Origin: Bacteroidales bacterium
GTDB taxonomy: Bacteria; Bacteroidota; Bacteroidia; Bacteroidales; UBA3824
NCBI GenBank assembly: GCA_016286055.1
Contig: JAEERW010000006.1
Span: 205,939 to 269,938 of the forward strand
Reading direction: 5' to 3'
DNA: 64,000 nt
A program made the position numbers and the translations under genes. The notes below the pieces were generated by a model that did not search any database, had not been told where the DNA came from, and saw nothing but the letters and a program-made list of their open reading frames with translations. The number at the start of each line of letters is the position of its first letter. Positions within the stretch are counted from its first letter, which is position 1. Below, one piece after another: positions 51,671 through 58,764 of this stretch.

Positions 51671-53112
51671 TGAACGGTATTGACTTGAATGCTTTTCAAT
51701 TCGGAGGACTTTCGGCCGACGACAGGGCTTTGTTCGACGGGGTGATTTCAAAATATTTCCCCGAAGACCGAGCCTCTAAGCCGTCGGCTACAAAGCCGCC
51801 CGAACGCAGAAAATGCCTTTTGAAAGACGACGGGTTTGGTATCGGAATTCCTGAAACTCAGTTGGTTAAAAACCTCCATTACGACGAGGTGGATACTCTC
51901 AACTCTGAGGAAATCCGCAAGCAATTCCCGATTCTTAATCAAAAGGTAAACGGGCACGACCTCATTTGGTTCGACAACGGTGCCACCACGCAAAAGCCTC
52001 TGCGCGTAATCGACGGATTGAGCGAGTTTTACAAAACCGACTACTCTAATATCCACCGTGGAGCGCACACCCTTGCCGCCCGTAGCACCGATAAATACGA
52101 GGAGGCTCGCCAAAAGGTAGCCGACTTTATCAACGCCCCCAACGCAGAAAACATTGTGTTTGTGCGCGGTACAACCGAAGGTATCAATCTCATTGCCAAA
52201 ACTTTTTCGGAGAAATACCTCCTTCCGGGCGACAACGTGATCGTTTCTACCCTCGACCACCACGCCAACATTGTGCCTTGGCAGCAAGAGTGTTTTAAGC
52301 ACAATGCCGAACTACGTGCAATTCCTATCGACAAGAATGGCGACCTCAATCTCACTGAGTTTGAACGCCTTATCTCTCCCAAAACCAAGTTTATATCCGT
52401 TGGTCACGTCAACAATACTTTCGGCACTATCAACGATGTAAAGTCTATAATCGACCTTGCCCACTCGCACAACATTCCCGTGCTGTTAGACGGTGCGCAG
52501 TCGGTGGCTCACACCAAGATAGACGTGCAGGAATTAGACGCTGATTTCTTTGTTTTTTCGGGACACAAGATTTACGGACCATCGGGCATAGGCGCGGTAT
52601 ACGGCAAAAAAGAGTGGCTCGAAAAACTTCCACCGTGGCAAGGCGGAGGCAATATGATTAAGGATGTTACCATCGAAAAAACCGAGTTTAACGTTCCTCC
52701 GGCGCGTTTTGAAGCAGGCACGCCAAACATTGCCGACGCTGTGGGTTTGGGCTATGCCTTAGACTTTGTAAAAAGCGTGGGCATACACAACATCGAACAT
52801 CACGAGCACGACCTCACCGAATACGCCCGCACGCAAATAGCAAGGATTCCGGGCATTACGCTCATTGGAAATCCCAAAAACCGTGTAAGCGTGGTTTCTC
52901 TCGATGTCGCCGGCATTCCCGCTCCCGAAGTGGGACAGATGCTCGACAAGGAGGGAATAGCCGTTCGTGCCGGACACCACTGCGCACAACCCGCTCTCAG
53001 GGCGTTGGGCTATGAAATGAGTGTTCGTCCCACCTTTGCAGTTTACAACACCCGCGACGAAATAGACGCACTTGTAACCGCCTTGGACAAGATTTCGCGC
53101 GGAGCAAGGTAG
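51670..53112 (+). CDS. SufS-type cysteine desulfurase, predicted encapsulin cargo
   Basis: The 480-residue protein has a normal SufS core of about 400 residues from about 75 onward: FDNGATTQKPLRVID, HANIVPW, the PLP Lys in FSGHKIYGPSG, and the active Cys in RAGHHCAQP. It is preceded by an extra 75-residue segment with a Pro/Lys/Arg-rich disordered stretch (RASKPSATKPPERRK). Such N-terminal extensions direct desulfurases into family 2 encapsulins. It turns cysteine into alanine plus persulfide sulfur. It is the last gene before the strong terminator. Confidence 0.93.
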   Translation: MNGIDLNAFQFGGLSADDRALFDGVISKYFPEDRASKPSATKPPERRKCLLKDDGFGIGIPETQLVKNLHYDEVDTLNSEEIRKQFPILNQKVNGHDLIWFDNGATTQKPLRVIDGLSEFYKTDYSNIHRGAHTLAARSTDKYEEARQKVADFINAPNAENIVFVRGTTEGINLIAKTFSEKYLLPGDNVIVSTLDHHANIVPWQQECFKHNAELRAIPIDKNGDLNLTEFERLISPKTKFISVGHVNNTFGTINDVKSIIDLAHSHNIPVLLDGAQSVAHTKIDVQELDADFFVFSGHKIYGPSGIGAVYGKKEWLEKLPPWQGGGNMIKDVTIEKTEFNVPPARFEAGTPNIADAVGLGYALDFVKSVGIHNIEHHEHDLTEYARTQIARIPGITLIGNPKNRVSVVSLDVAGIPAPEVGQMLDKEGIAVRAGHHCAQPALRALGYEMSVRPTFAVYNTRDEIDALVTALDKISRGAR

Positions 53113-53156
53113 CAAATATGTTTATTCTTTTAAAACGAGTTTTATCCACATCTTCT

Positions 53157-53210
53157 GGTAATTATATCTACAAAACCCATTCGGGTTAGATATAATTACC
53201 ATATTTTTTA
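53157..53210 (+). terminator. Very strong terminator of the encapsulin operon
   Basis: GGTAATTATATCTA (53157-53170) and TAGATATAATTACC (53187-53200) are perfect 14-bp arms. They enclose a second small stem ACCC/GGGT, and a T6 run follows. Confidence 0.85.
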
Positions 53211-53215
53211 TTCTG

Positions 53216-53247
53216 TTTGGAAATAATTTACTTCTGCCGCAATTTTG
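53216..53247 (+). promoter_or_regulatory. Promoter of the NifB-like gene
   Basis: TTTG (53216-53219), 20 bp, CAATTTTG (53240-53247), 33 bp before the ATG. The cysD gene has a similar GAATTTTG box at 54578-54585. Confidence 0.5.
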
Positions 53248-53280
53248 CACCGGTAAATAAATTAAACAAAACAGAAGAAA

Positions 53281-54144
53281 ATGAATAAAGAACTTTCAAA
53301 TAATCATCCTTGCTTTGGACCAAATGCCAACAACCTCGGACGCATTCACCTGCCGGTAAGTCCTGCGTGCAATATCGGTTGCCGATTCTGCCACAGGGTA
53401 TTAAACGACACCGAAAACCGTCCGGGCGTTACGGCTAAGGTCATCACTCCCGAACAGAGCATCGACGTACTCAAAAAAGCATTGAAACTCTGCCCTCAAA
53501 TACGTGTAGCGGGCATTGCAGGTCCGGGCGACACTCTTGCTACAAATGCAGCATTAGAGACATTCCGCCTTGTGGGGAAAGAGTTTCCGCAGTTGCTTAA
53601 ATGTATGAGTACCAATGGATTGCTCCTCAACGAAAAAGCCGACGAAGTGATTGACGCAAAGATAGATTCGCTCACCGTAACAGTCAACGCCGTTGACCCC
53701 GAAATTGAGGCACAACTCAATAAATTTGTAATCTACCACGGCAAAAAATACGACGCTCTCGAAGGTGCAAAAATCTTGATTGCCAATCAGTTGGAAGGTA
53801 TACGCAAAGTGGCAGCAAGCGGAATTACAGTAAAGGTAAACACCGTTCTTGTGCCGCGTATCAATGGCAATCACATTGGCAAAATCGCAGAAACCGTTTC
53901 AAAACTTGGAGCAACGATTTACAACATTATTCCGCTAATTCCAACTTTTGAACTCAAAGACGAAAAAGCACCGTACTGTTTTCAGATAGAACAAGCACGC
54001 AAAGATGCCGAAAAATTCATTGGAGTTTTCCGTCATTGCAACCGTTGCCGCGCCGACGCTGTGGGCGTACCCGGAAAGTCAGAATTTTCAAAAGAAGTTT
54101 ACAACCAAGTTTTTGCCGCAAATGACACATTCTCCCACGCATAA
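53281..54144 (+). CDS. NifB-like radical SAM protein
   Basis: The 287-residue protein is close to the core of NifB. It has the N-terminal HPCFGPNANN, SPACNIGCRFCHR with the radical SAM cysteines C30, C34 and C37, NRPGV, GIAGPGDTLA, MSTNGLLLN and the C-terminal HCNRCRADAVG. NifB fuses two 4Fe-4S clusters, with a carbide from SAM, into the 8Fe NifB-cofactor of nitrogenase. No nitrogenase gene is seen here, so it may make another FeS product or serve sulfur metabolism. It overlaps a NifX-like gene by 23 bp. True NifB often carries that NifX domain fused. Confidence 0.85.
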   Translation: MNKELSNNHPCFGPNANNLGRIHLPVSPACNIGCRFCHRVLNDTENRPGVTAKVITPEQSIDVLKKALKLCPQIRVAGIAGPGDTLATNAALETFRLVGKEFPQLLKCMSTNGLLLNEKADEVIDAKIDSLTVTVNAVDPEIEAQLNKFVIYHGKKYDALEGAKILIANQLEGIRKVAASGITVKVNTVLVPRINGNHIGKIAETVSKLGATIYNIIPLIPTFELKDEKAPYCFQIEQARKDAEKFIGVFRHCNRCRADAVGVPGKSEFSKEVYNQVFAANDTFSHA

Positions 54145-54496
54145 CAAGACTATTTTCAGGGTTGCAGTGGCATCTACCGACGGCTATACCGTTGATACTC
54201 ACTTTGGTAGAGCGTGCGATTTCTACATTTATCAATATTTGGTAGATGAATGGATTTTTGTGGAAAAACGCACCGTCAACCCCGTTTGTCAAGATGGTCA
54301 ACATTCCGTAGCGGCAATGCAGAAAAACGTGACACAATTCAAAGATTGTCAATACATTGTGGCATCCAAAATCGGCACGGGCGCAATGTCCACAATCCAA
54401 TCACAAGGCATTGTAGCAATGGCACTTCCGATGGACATCAACGACGCTTTGGAGAAGGTTTTCACCTATCACGAGATACAGAATTTGTTTGAATAA
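54122..54496 (+). CDS. NifX/NifB-C-terminal-like (dinitrogenase FeMo-cofactor biosynthesis) protein
   Basis: The protein has about 124 residues and the NifX/NafY-type fold: FRVAVASTDGYTVDTHFGRACDF near the start and CQYIVASKIGTGAMSTIQSQG later. I chose ATG 54122 because family homology begins there; an in-frame ATG further upstream would only encode sequence overlapping the NifB-like gene. Such proteins bind FeS or FeMo-cofactor precursors. With the NifB-like gene it forms a split NifB-NifX module. Confidence 0.85.
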   Translation: MTHSPTHNKTIFRVAVASTDGYTVDTHFGRACDFYIYQYLVDEWIFVEKRTVNPVCQDGQHSVAAMQKNVTQFKDCQYIVASKIGTGAMSTIQSQGIVAMALPMDINDALEKVFTYHEIQNLFE

Positions 54497-54606
54497 TTTC
54501 AACAAAAACTGCAAAACTCCATTTTATTTGCTGCATTATTCCACCGCCAATTATTTCTCCAAAAACAAACTAATCCCGAATTTTGCCCCATAAAAAGTTT
54601 TGAAAA

Positions 54607-55497
54607 ATGACACATCTCAACGAATTAGAAGCGGAATCAATTTATATCCTGCGCGAAGTGGCTGCGCAGTTTCAACGTCCGGCAATTTTGTTTTCGGGCG
54701 GAAAGGATTCCATTGTGGTAACATACTTGGCTTACAAGGCGTTCTATCCTGCCAAATTGCCGTTTCCGTTGGTGCATATCGACACGGGACACAATTTTCA
54801 AGAGACTCTCGACTATCGCGACGAACTTGTAAAACGTCTCAATGCCGAACTCATTGTAGGCTCGGTTCAAAAGAGCATCGACACCGGTCGCGTAAAGGAA
54901 GAAACAGGTTACAACGCATCGCGCAACGCCCTGCAAACCACCACTTTGCTCGATACTATTGAGGAATACAAATTTGACGCCTGCATAGGCGGAGCACGCC
55001 GCGACGAGGAGAAAGCCCGCGCCAAGGAACGTATTTTTTCGCACCGCGACGAATTTGGACAGTGGAACCCCAAAAATCAACGTCCCGAACTTTGGAACAT
55101 CCTCAACGGCAAGAAAAATATGGGCGAACATTTCCGCGTGTTCCCCATCTCAAATTGGACCGAAATGGATGTTTGGCAGTATATTTACCGCGAAAACATT
55201 CCGCTGCCGAGCCTCTATTACACCCACACCCGCAAATGCTTTTTCCGTGATGGACAGTGGCTTGCCGCCGAACCGTGCATCAAACGCCGTCCCGAAGAAG
55301 AGGTGGTAGAAAAGCAAGTCCGCTGCCGCACCATTGGCGACATAACTTGCACAGGCTTAACGCTTTCCACCGCTCATTCTGTTGAGGACATCATTGCCGA
55401 AACAGCCGCAACCCGCGTAACAGAGCGCGGCGGACGTGCTGACGACAAACGCAGCGAAACGGCAATGGAAGACCGCAAAATAAATGGGTATTTTTAA
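54607..55497 (+). CDS. cysD: Sulfate adenylyltransferase subunit 2 (CysD-like)
   Basis: The 296-residue ATP-pyrophosphatase of the PAPS-reductase family carries the PP-loop FSGGKDSIV near residue 30, HIDTGHNFQETLDYRD, GGARRDEEKARAKER, NWTEMDVWQYI and the C-terminal RCRTIGDITCTG, all typical of CysD. CysD joins the GTPase CysN to activate sulfate to APS. The cysN gene that normally follows is absent; a repeat and the restriction-modification region begin instead. It may work with a distant CysN or have another partner. Confidence 0.9.
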   Translation: MTHLNELEAESIYILREVAAQFQRPAILFSGGKDSIVVTYLAYKAFYPAKLPFPLVHIDTGHNFQETLDYRDELVKRLNAELIVGSVQKSIDTGRVKEETGYNASRNALQTTTLLDTIEEYKFDACIGGARRDEEKARAKERIFSHRDEFGQWNPKNQRPELWNILNGKKNMGEHFRVFPISNWTEMDVWQYIYRENIPLPSLYYTHTRKCFFRDGQWLAAEPCIKRRPEEEVVEKQVRCRTIGDITCTGLTLSTAHSVEDIIAETAATRVTERGGRADDKRSETAMEDRKINGYF

Positions 55498-55527
55498 TGC
55501 ATAATGCACAATGCATAATGCATAATT
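55495..55527. repeat. Short CATAATG/CATAATT repeats
   Basis: Four units (CATAATG, CACAATG, CATAATG, CATAATT) begin at the cysD stop codon. They resemble the array at 49519-49591. Confidence 0.6.
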
Positions 55528-55533
55528 GAAAAA

Positions 55534-55581
55534 CTCTACAAAACGCAACACTTTTTGTTATGTTTTGTAGAGATTTTTTAT
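55534..55581. repeat. 48-bp hairpin repeat, copy A (terminator-like)
   Basis: It matches copy B at 56169-56216 in 45 of 48 bases. CTCTACAAAAC and GTTTTGTAGAG pair, extended by CAACA/TGTT, and T6 follows, so it can terminate plus-strand transcripts such as cysD. The stop codon of the minus-strand gene at 55578 lies inside it. Confidence 0.75.
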
Positions 55582-56186
55582 TTGATTTGAGATTTTCCTT
55601 TCTCAGTAGTAAAATATTTTTGTGTCGGATTTTTTGGCGTCTCAGGTACTGTCATCTGCAAATAACCATACGAAACCAAATCTTTGATATATGATTTTAA
55701 ATTTTTGGTTTGATATGTTATGTCCAATTGCTCCAATATTTCGCGAGCATTTTTCGGTTCAACACACAATGCCAAAACACATCTTTGTTTGTCAGACAAA
55801 GTAACAGGGTTGGTATCAGGGTTAGTAACAGGGTTGGTAACAGTGTCAGTAACAGTGTCAGTAACAGTGTCAGTAACAGTGTCAGGGTTAGTGTCAGGGT
55901 TAGTGTCAGGGTCTGCGTATGTTATTGAAAATGAGAAATGCTGTCCGTTTTCTATTATAATTTGATAATCTTTATAATAGATAGGAGCATATTTCAAAAT
56001 GTTTCGAGTGCCTGAGCCCAAATCTTCCACCCAATCAAACTCTCGGAAAACCTTAACTATAAGCGGATTTTTGGTGTAATTACCTAATTCTTTGATATTT
56101 ACAGTTCCCTCGTTCATTGTTGGAACAAGTCGCGTTACATTTTTGGTAACAACCCTGTCTTTGAAAATCTCTACAAAATGTAACAC
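55578..56186 (-). pseudogene. C-terminal remnant of an AAA_4/AlbA_2-type putative transcriptional regulator
   Basis: The 202-residue frame corresponds to the C-terminal part of divergent-AAA (RecG-like) proteins: EIFKDRVVTKN, YTKNPLIVKVFREFDWVEDL and GSGTRNILKYAPIYYKDYQI. A repetitive Asp/Thr/Val linker and a winged-helix end (REILEQLDI) follow. The N-terminal AlbA_2 and ATPase half is missing; the frame begins at a GTG inside repeat copy B and ends inside copy A. It is likely a fragment left by recombination, though expression of a winged-helix protein cannot be ruled out. Confidence 0.6.
55801..55920. repeat. 12-bp tandem repeats in the remnant gene
   Basis: Units such as GTAACAGTGTCA and variants with GGGTTAG encode alternating DTVT and DTNP/PVTN peptides. 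The four central units are almost identical, suggesting recent slippage. Confidence 0.75.
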
Positions 56187-56216
56187 TTTCTGTTATGTTT
56201 TGTAGAGATTTTTTAT
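56169..56216. repeat. 48-bp hairpin repeat, copy B (terminator-like)
   Basis: Same orientation as copy A and 635 bp from it. The three differences keep the 17-bp stem as G-U or A-U pairs. It lies 5 bp beyond the hsdS stop codon. Confidence 0.75.
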
Positions 56217-56221
56217 TAATC

Positions 56222-57727
56222 TTATTCCTTGCCTAACCTTTCGCACATCGGCAAGAGTTTTTCTATCGCCGATACTATGCGACGTTGCTCCGCAAGCGGG
56301 GGAAGAGGAATGCAAATTCTTGAATAATGAGCATATCCAAAATTAGGTTGCATTCCTGACAATTGTCCTAATAATTGATTTTTAAAGAAATCTGATTGAA
56401 CAATATAGTATAAGAATAGATTGTCAGCCAAATCTTTAAAAAATCTCAATCTCAATGTACTTGTATTCATCATTATGGTATCGTCGAGATTGTAGATTGC
56501 AACCTTGCCCCAACTACCACCTGAACAAGAACAAACAATATCACCTTTATTAACGGTTAAATGTAAATATTTTTCCTTATATTCTGCCGTGTCAACAAAT
56601 AGTTGTTTTAATTGCAAATCAACTTTTCCGTTCAAAATGTTTGTTACACACAATAACTGTGTGCCACAATTTCTATACTGCCATTTCCTTATGCCTGCAC
56701 CTTCTTGAATCACAGATACATCTGAAAGTTGAACCCACTTCCACGAAGATGGAATATTAAATGGATACTCATCTTGTTCATAATAAGGTTTTGTAGTCGC
56801 CTTTTTATAAACAAGTTTCTTTTCTACCAAATCCTTCTTGGCTTCCGTTAAAGCATCTAATAATGCATCTGCGTTGCCGTCGGCGGCGCACTGCGGCACA
56901 AGACGGCCTTGAACGGCTTCTTGCAAGATGGCTTTTTTGGCAGTTTGACCTATCGTACTGTTTAAGGCGTTGATTACCAATTCCTTTTTGCCGTATTCGT
57001 CTATCAATGGCAATAGTTTTTCAATGGCAGAAACTATGCGGCGTTGCTCCGCGAGTGGGGGAAGTGGCAACATATAATTTCTAATTGTTTCTGTTCCCAA
57101 TTCTATTTGATTTGTACTACCCGAACAGCGTTCTTCAAGACCTATTTGAATGAACGGTGAAATCAAATAATAATACAAATACTTACCCTCAATTTGTTTG
57201 TTTCCTCGCACTACTGTAATATGAGAATCCGCAACAAATTTAGGATAAACAGAAAAAACATATTCTTCAATATATCCTGTTCTACCAACAGTTCCGCCAC
57301 CTGTCGAATTAATGATTGTATCACCGATTTGAAGATATTGTTCTTCCGAATATCGTTCAATTGTCTGTTTGTCAGCGAACAAACATTTTTCAGTATATAT
57401 TTTGTCCCATTGGTTGCATTTTTGAGCCATTATCGGCAAAATTTTATCGTCTCCGTATTTTGGAGATTTACCACGATGTAAATAATCGCACACTTCCCCC
57501 AATCTTACCCACACCCAACTCTCGGGAATGTCGAATGGGATTTCGTCGTCGGCGATGGGCGGAAGGGGTTTTGAGGATTTGGATTTTGCGGACTTCTGTT
57601 TTTCGGCGCGGATGGCGTCTAAGAGTGTGCGGGCGTTGCCGTCGGCGGCGCACTGAGGCACAAGACGGCCTTGCACAGCCTCTTGCAGAAGGGCGTTTTT
57701 GAGGTCTTTTGCGGTCATTGTTTTCAT
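56222..57727 (-). CDS. hsdS: Type I restriction-modification specificity subunit
   Basis: The 501-residue protein has two target-recognition domains (about 65-215 and 320-480), each followed by PLPPLAEQRRIVSAIEKLLP. The repeated spacer LLQEAVQGRLVPQCAADGNA occurs at about residue 12 and near 265. HsdS dictates the bipartite DNA target and anchors HsdM and HsdR. It overlaps the DUF1016 gene by ATGA. Both halves appear intact, and the near-identical spacers could recombine. Confidence 0.93.
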   Translation of the reverse strand: MKTMTAKDLKNALLQEAVQGRLVPQCAADGNARTLLDAIRAEKQKSAKSKSSKPLPPIADDEIPFDIPESWVWVRLGEVCDYLHRGKSPKYGDDKILPIMAQKCNQWDKIYTEKCLFADKQTIERYSEEQYLQIGDTIINSTGGGTVGRTGYIEEYVFSVYPKFVADSHITVVRGNKQIEGKYLYYYLISPFIQIGLEERCSGSTNQIELGTETIRNYMLPLPPLAEQRRIVSAIEKLLPLIDEYGKKELVINALNSTIGQTAKKAILQEAVQGRLVPQCAADGNADALLDALTEAKKDLVEKKLVYKKATTKPYYEQDEYPFNIPSSWKWVQLSDVSVIQEGAGIRKWQYRNCGTQLLCVTNILNGKVDLQLKQLFVDTAEYKEKYLHLTVNKGDIVCSCSGGSWGKVAIYNLDDTIMMNTSTLRLRFFKDLADNLFLYYIVQSDFFKNQLLGQLSGMQPNFGYAHYSRICIPLPPLAEQRRIVSAIEKLLPMCERLGKE

Positions 57728-58764
57728 AGTGTTTCGTTAATAAGTTGTTGTAAAGTTTTTTTGTCAGGCAGCACGGTCTGATACTTGCTTGCAAAAATCT
57801 GTGTGTTGTCTTCGGGCAGAGTAATCTCCACAAGGGCGTCATCTTTCTTTTTGCACAAAACAATGCCTATTGTTTTATTTTCGTGTGCAAGTTTTACAAA
57901 ACGGTCGTAAAAGTTAACGTACATCTGCATTTGTCCGAGGTCTTGGTGAGTGATTTCACCGATTTTCAAGTCTATCAAAACAAAGCACTGCAAAAGACGG
58001 TTGTAAAACACCAAATCTATATAAAAATGCTTTTCCGAGAGTGTAATGCGCACTTGTCGCCCCACAAATGTATAGCCCTTACCAAGTTCCAAAAGGAAAG
58101 TTTCAAGGCGGCTGATAATTTGAGTTTCGAGGTCGGATTCTGAATACACGTTTTTCTCGTCCAATCCCAAAAATTCAAGCACGTATGGATCTTTTACAAT
58201 ATCTTCGGGCGTTTGTACAGTGATACCGCTTTCTGAAAGTGTTTTTACTTTTTCTTTGTCGCGGCTAAGAGAAAGCCTTTCGTAGAGCGATGAATCAAAC
58301 TGCCGTTTCAACTCGCGCAGACTCCAATTTGAATTTTTTGATTCAATTTCATAAAACTTGCGTTCGTCTTTGTTGTCGATACCCATCAGGAAAAGGTAGT
58401 GCGACCAACTGAGGCTGAATTCCGCAGACAGTGTCTGCGAAATTGATTTGCCCGGCACTTCTGAACATACAGGATAAGAGATGTAGAATTTTCGCATCTG
58501 CTCGATGTTTCTTTCCGAAAAACCTTTGCCATAACGCTGCGTCAGGTCTTTTGAAAGGCGGGACATCAATCCCGAACCGTATTCGGCACGTTCTTTTCCG
58601 TTTTGTTCGTATTCCACAATGTATCTGCCAATTTGCCAATATGTTTGCACAAGCGTATTGTTTACCGCCGTAGCAACACTTTTACGCGCATATTCGAGCA
58701 ATTTGCCAACGCTTTCTACGAGGGCGTTGTATGTTGTGGTGGCTATACCGTTGTTCTTGTTCAT
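57724..58764 (-). CDS. DUF1016/PDDEXK-type nuclease-domain protein (YhcG-like), inside the hsd operon
   Basis: About 346 residues from ATG 58764; an upstream extension would lie antisense to no gene but in frame with hsdM overlap, and family homology starts here. The N-terminal DUF1016 region reads YWQIGRYIVEYEQNGKERAEYG and LSKDLTQRYGKGFS. The C-terminal PDDEXK-like domain has YIDLVFYNRLLQCFVLIDLKIG, containing the D and E/Q-x-K-type residues. Such proteins often accompany type I systems. It overlaps hsdM and hsdS by 4 bp each. Confidence 0.88.
   Translation of the reverse strand: MNKNNGIATTTYNALVESVGKLLEYARKSVATAVNNTLVQTYWQIGRYIVEYEQNGKERAEYGSGLMSRLSKDLTQRYGKGFSERNIEQMRKFYISYPVCSEVPGKSISQTLSAEFSLSWSHYLFLMGIDNKDERKFYEIESKNSNWSLRELKRQFDSSLYERLSLSRDKEKVKTLSESGITVQTPEDIVKDPYVLEFLGLDEKNVYSESDLETQIISRLETFLLELGKGYTFVGRQVRITLSEKHFYIDLVFYNRLLQCFVLIDLKIGEITHQDLGQMQMYVNFYDRFVKLAHENKTIGIVLCKKKDDALVEITLPEDNTQIFASKYQTVLPDKKTLQQLINETL

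Noticed and set aside
54005..54121. N-terminal extension of the NifX-like protein
   Set aside because: The extra 39 residues overlap the NifB-like coding sequence in another frame and have no family similarity; ATG 54122 is the better start.
53281..54496. Nitrogen-fixation gene cluster
   Set aside because: Only NifB-like and NifX-like proteins are present. No nifH, nifD, nifK, nifE or nifN is seen in the window, so fixation cannot be claimed.
55801..55920. CRISPR array
   Set aside because: The units are 12 bp with no unique spacers and lie in a coding frame; no cas genes are present.
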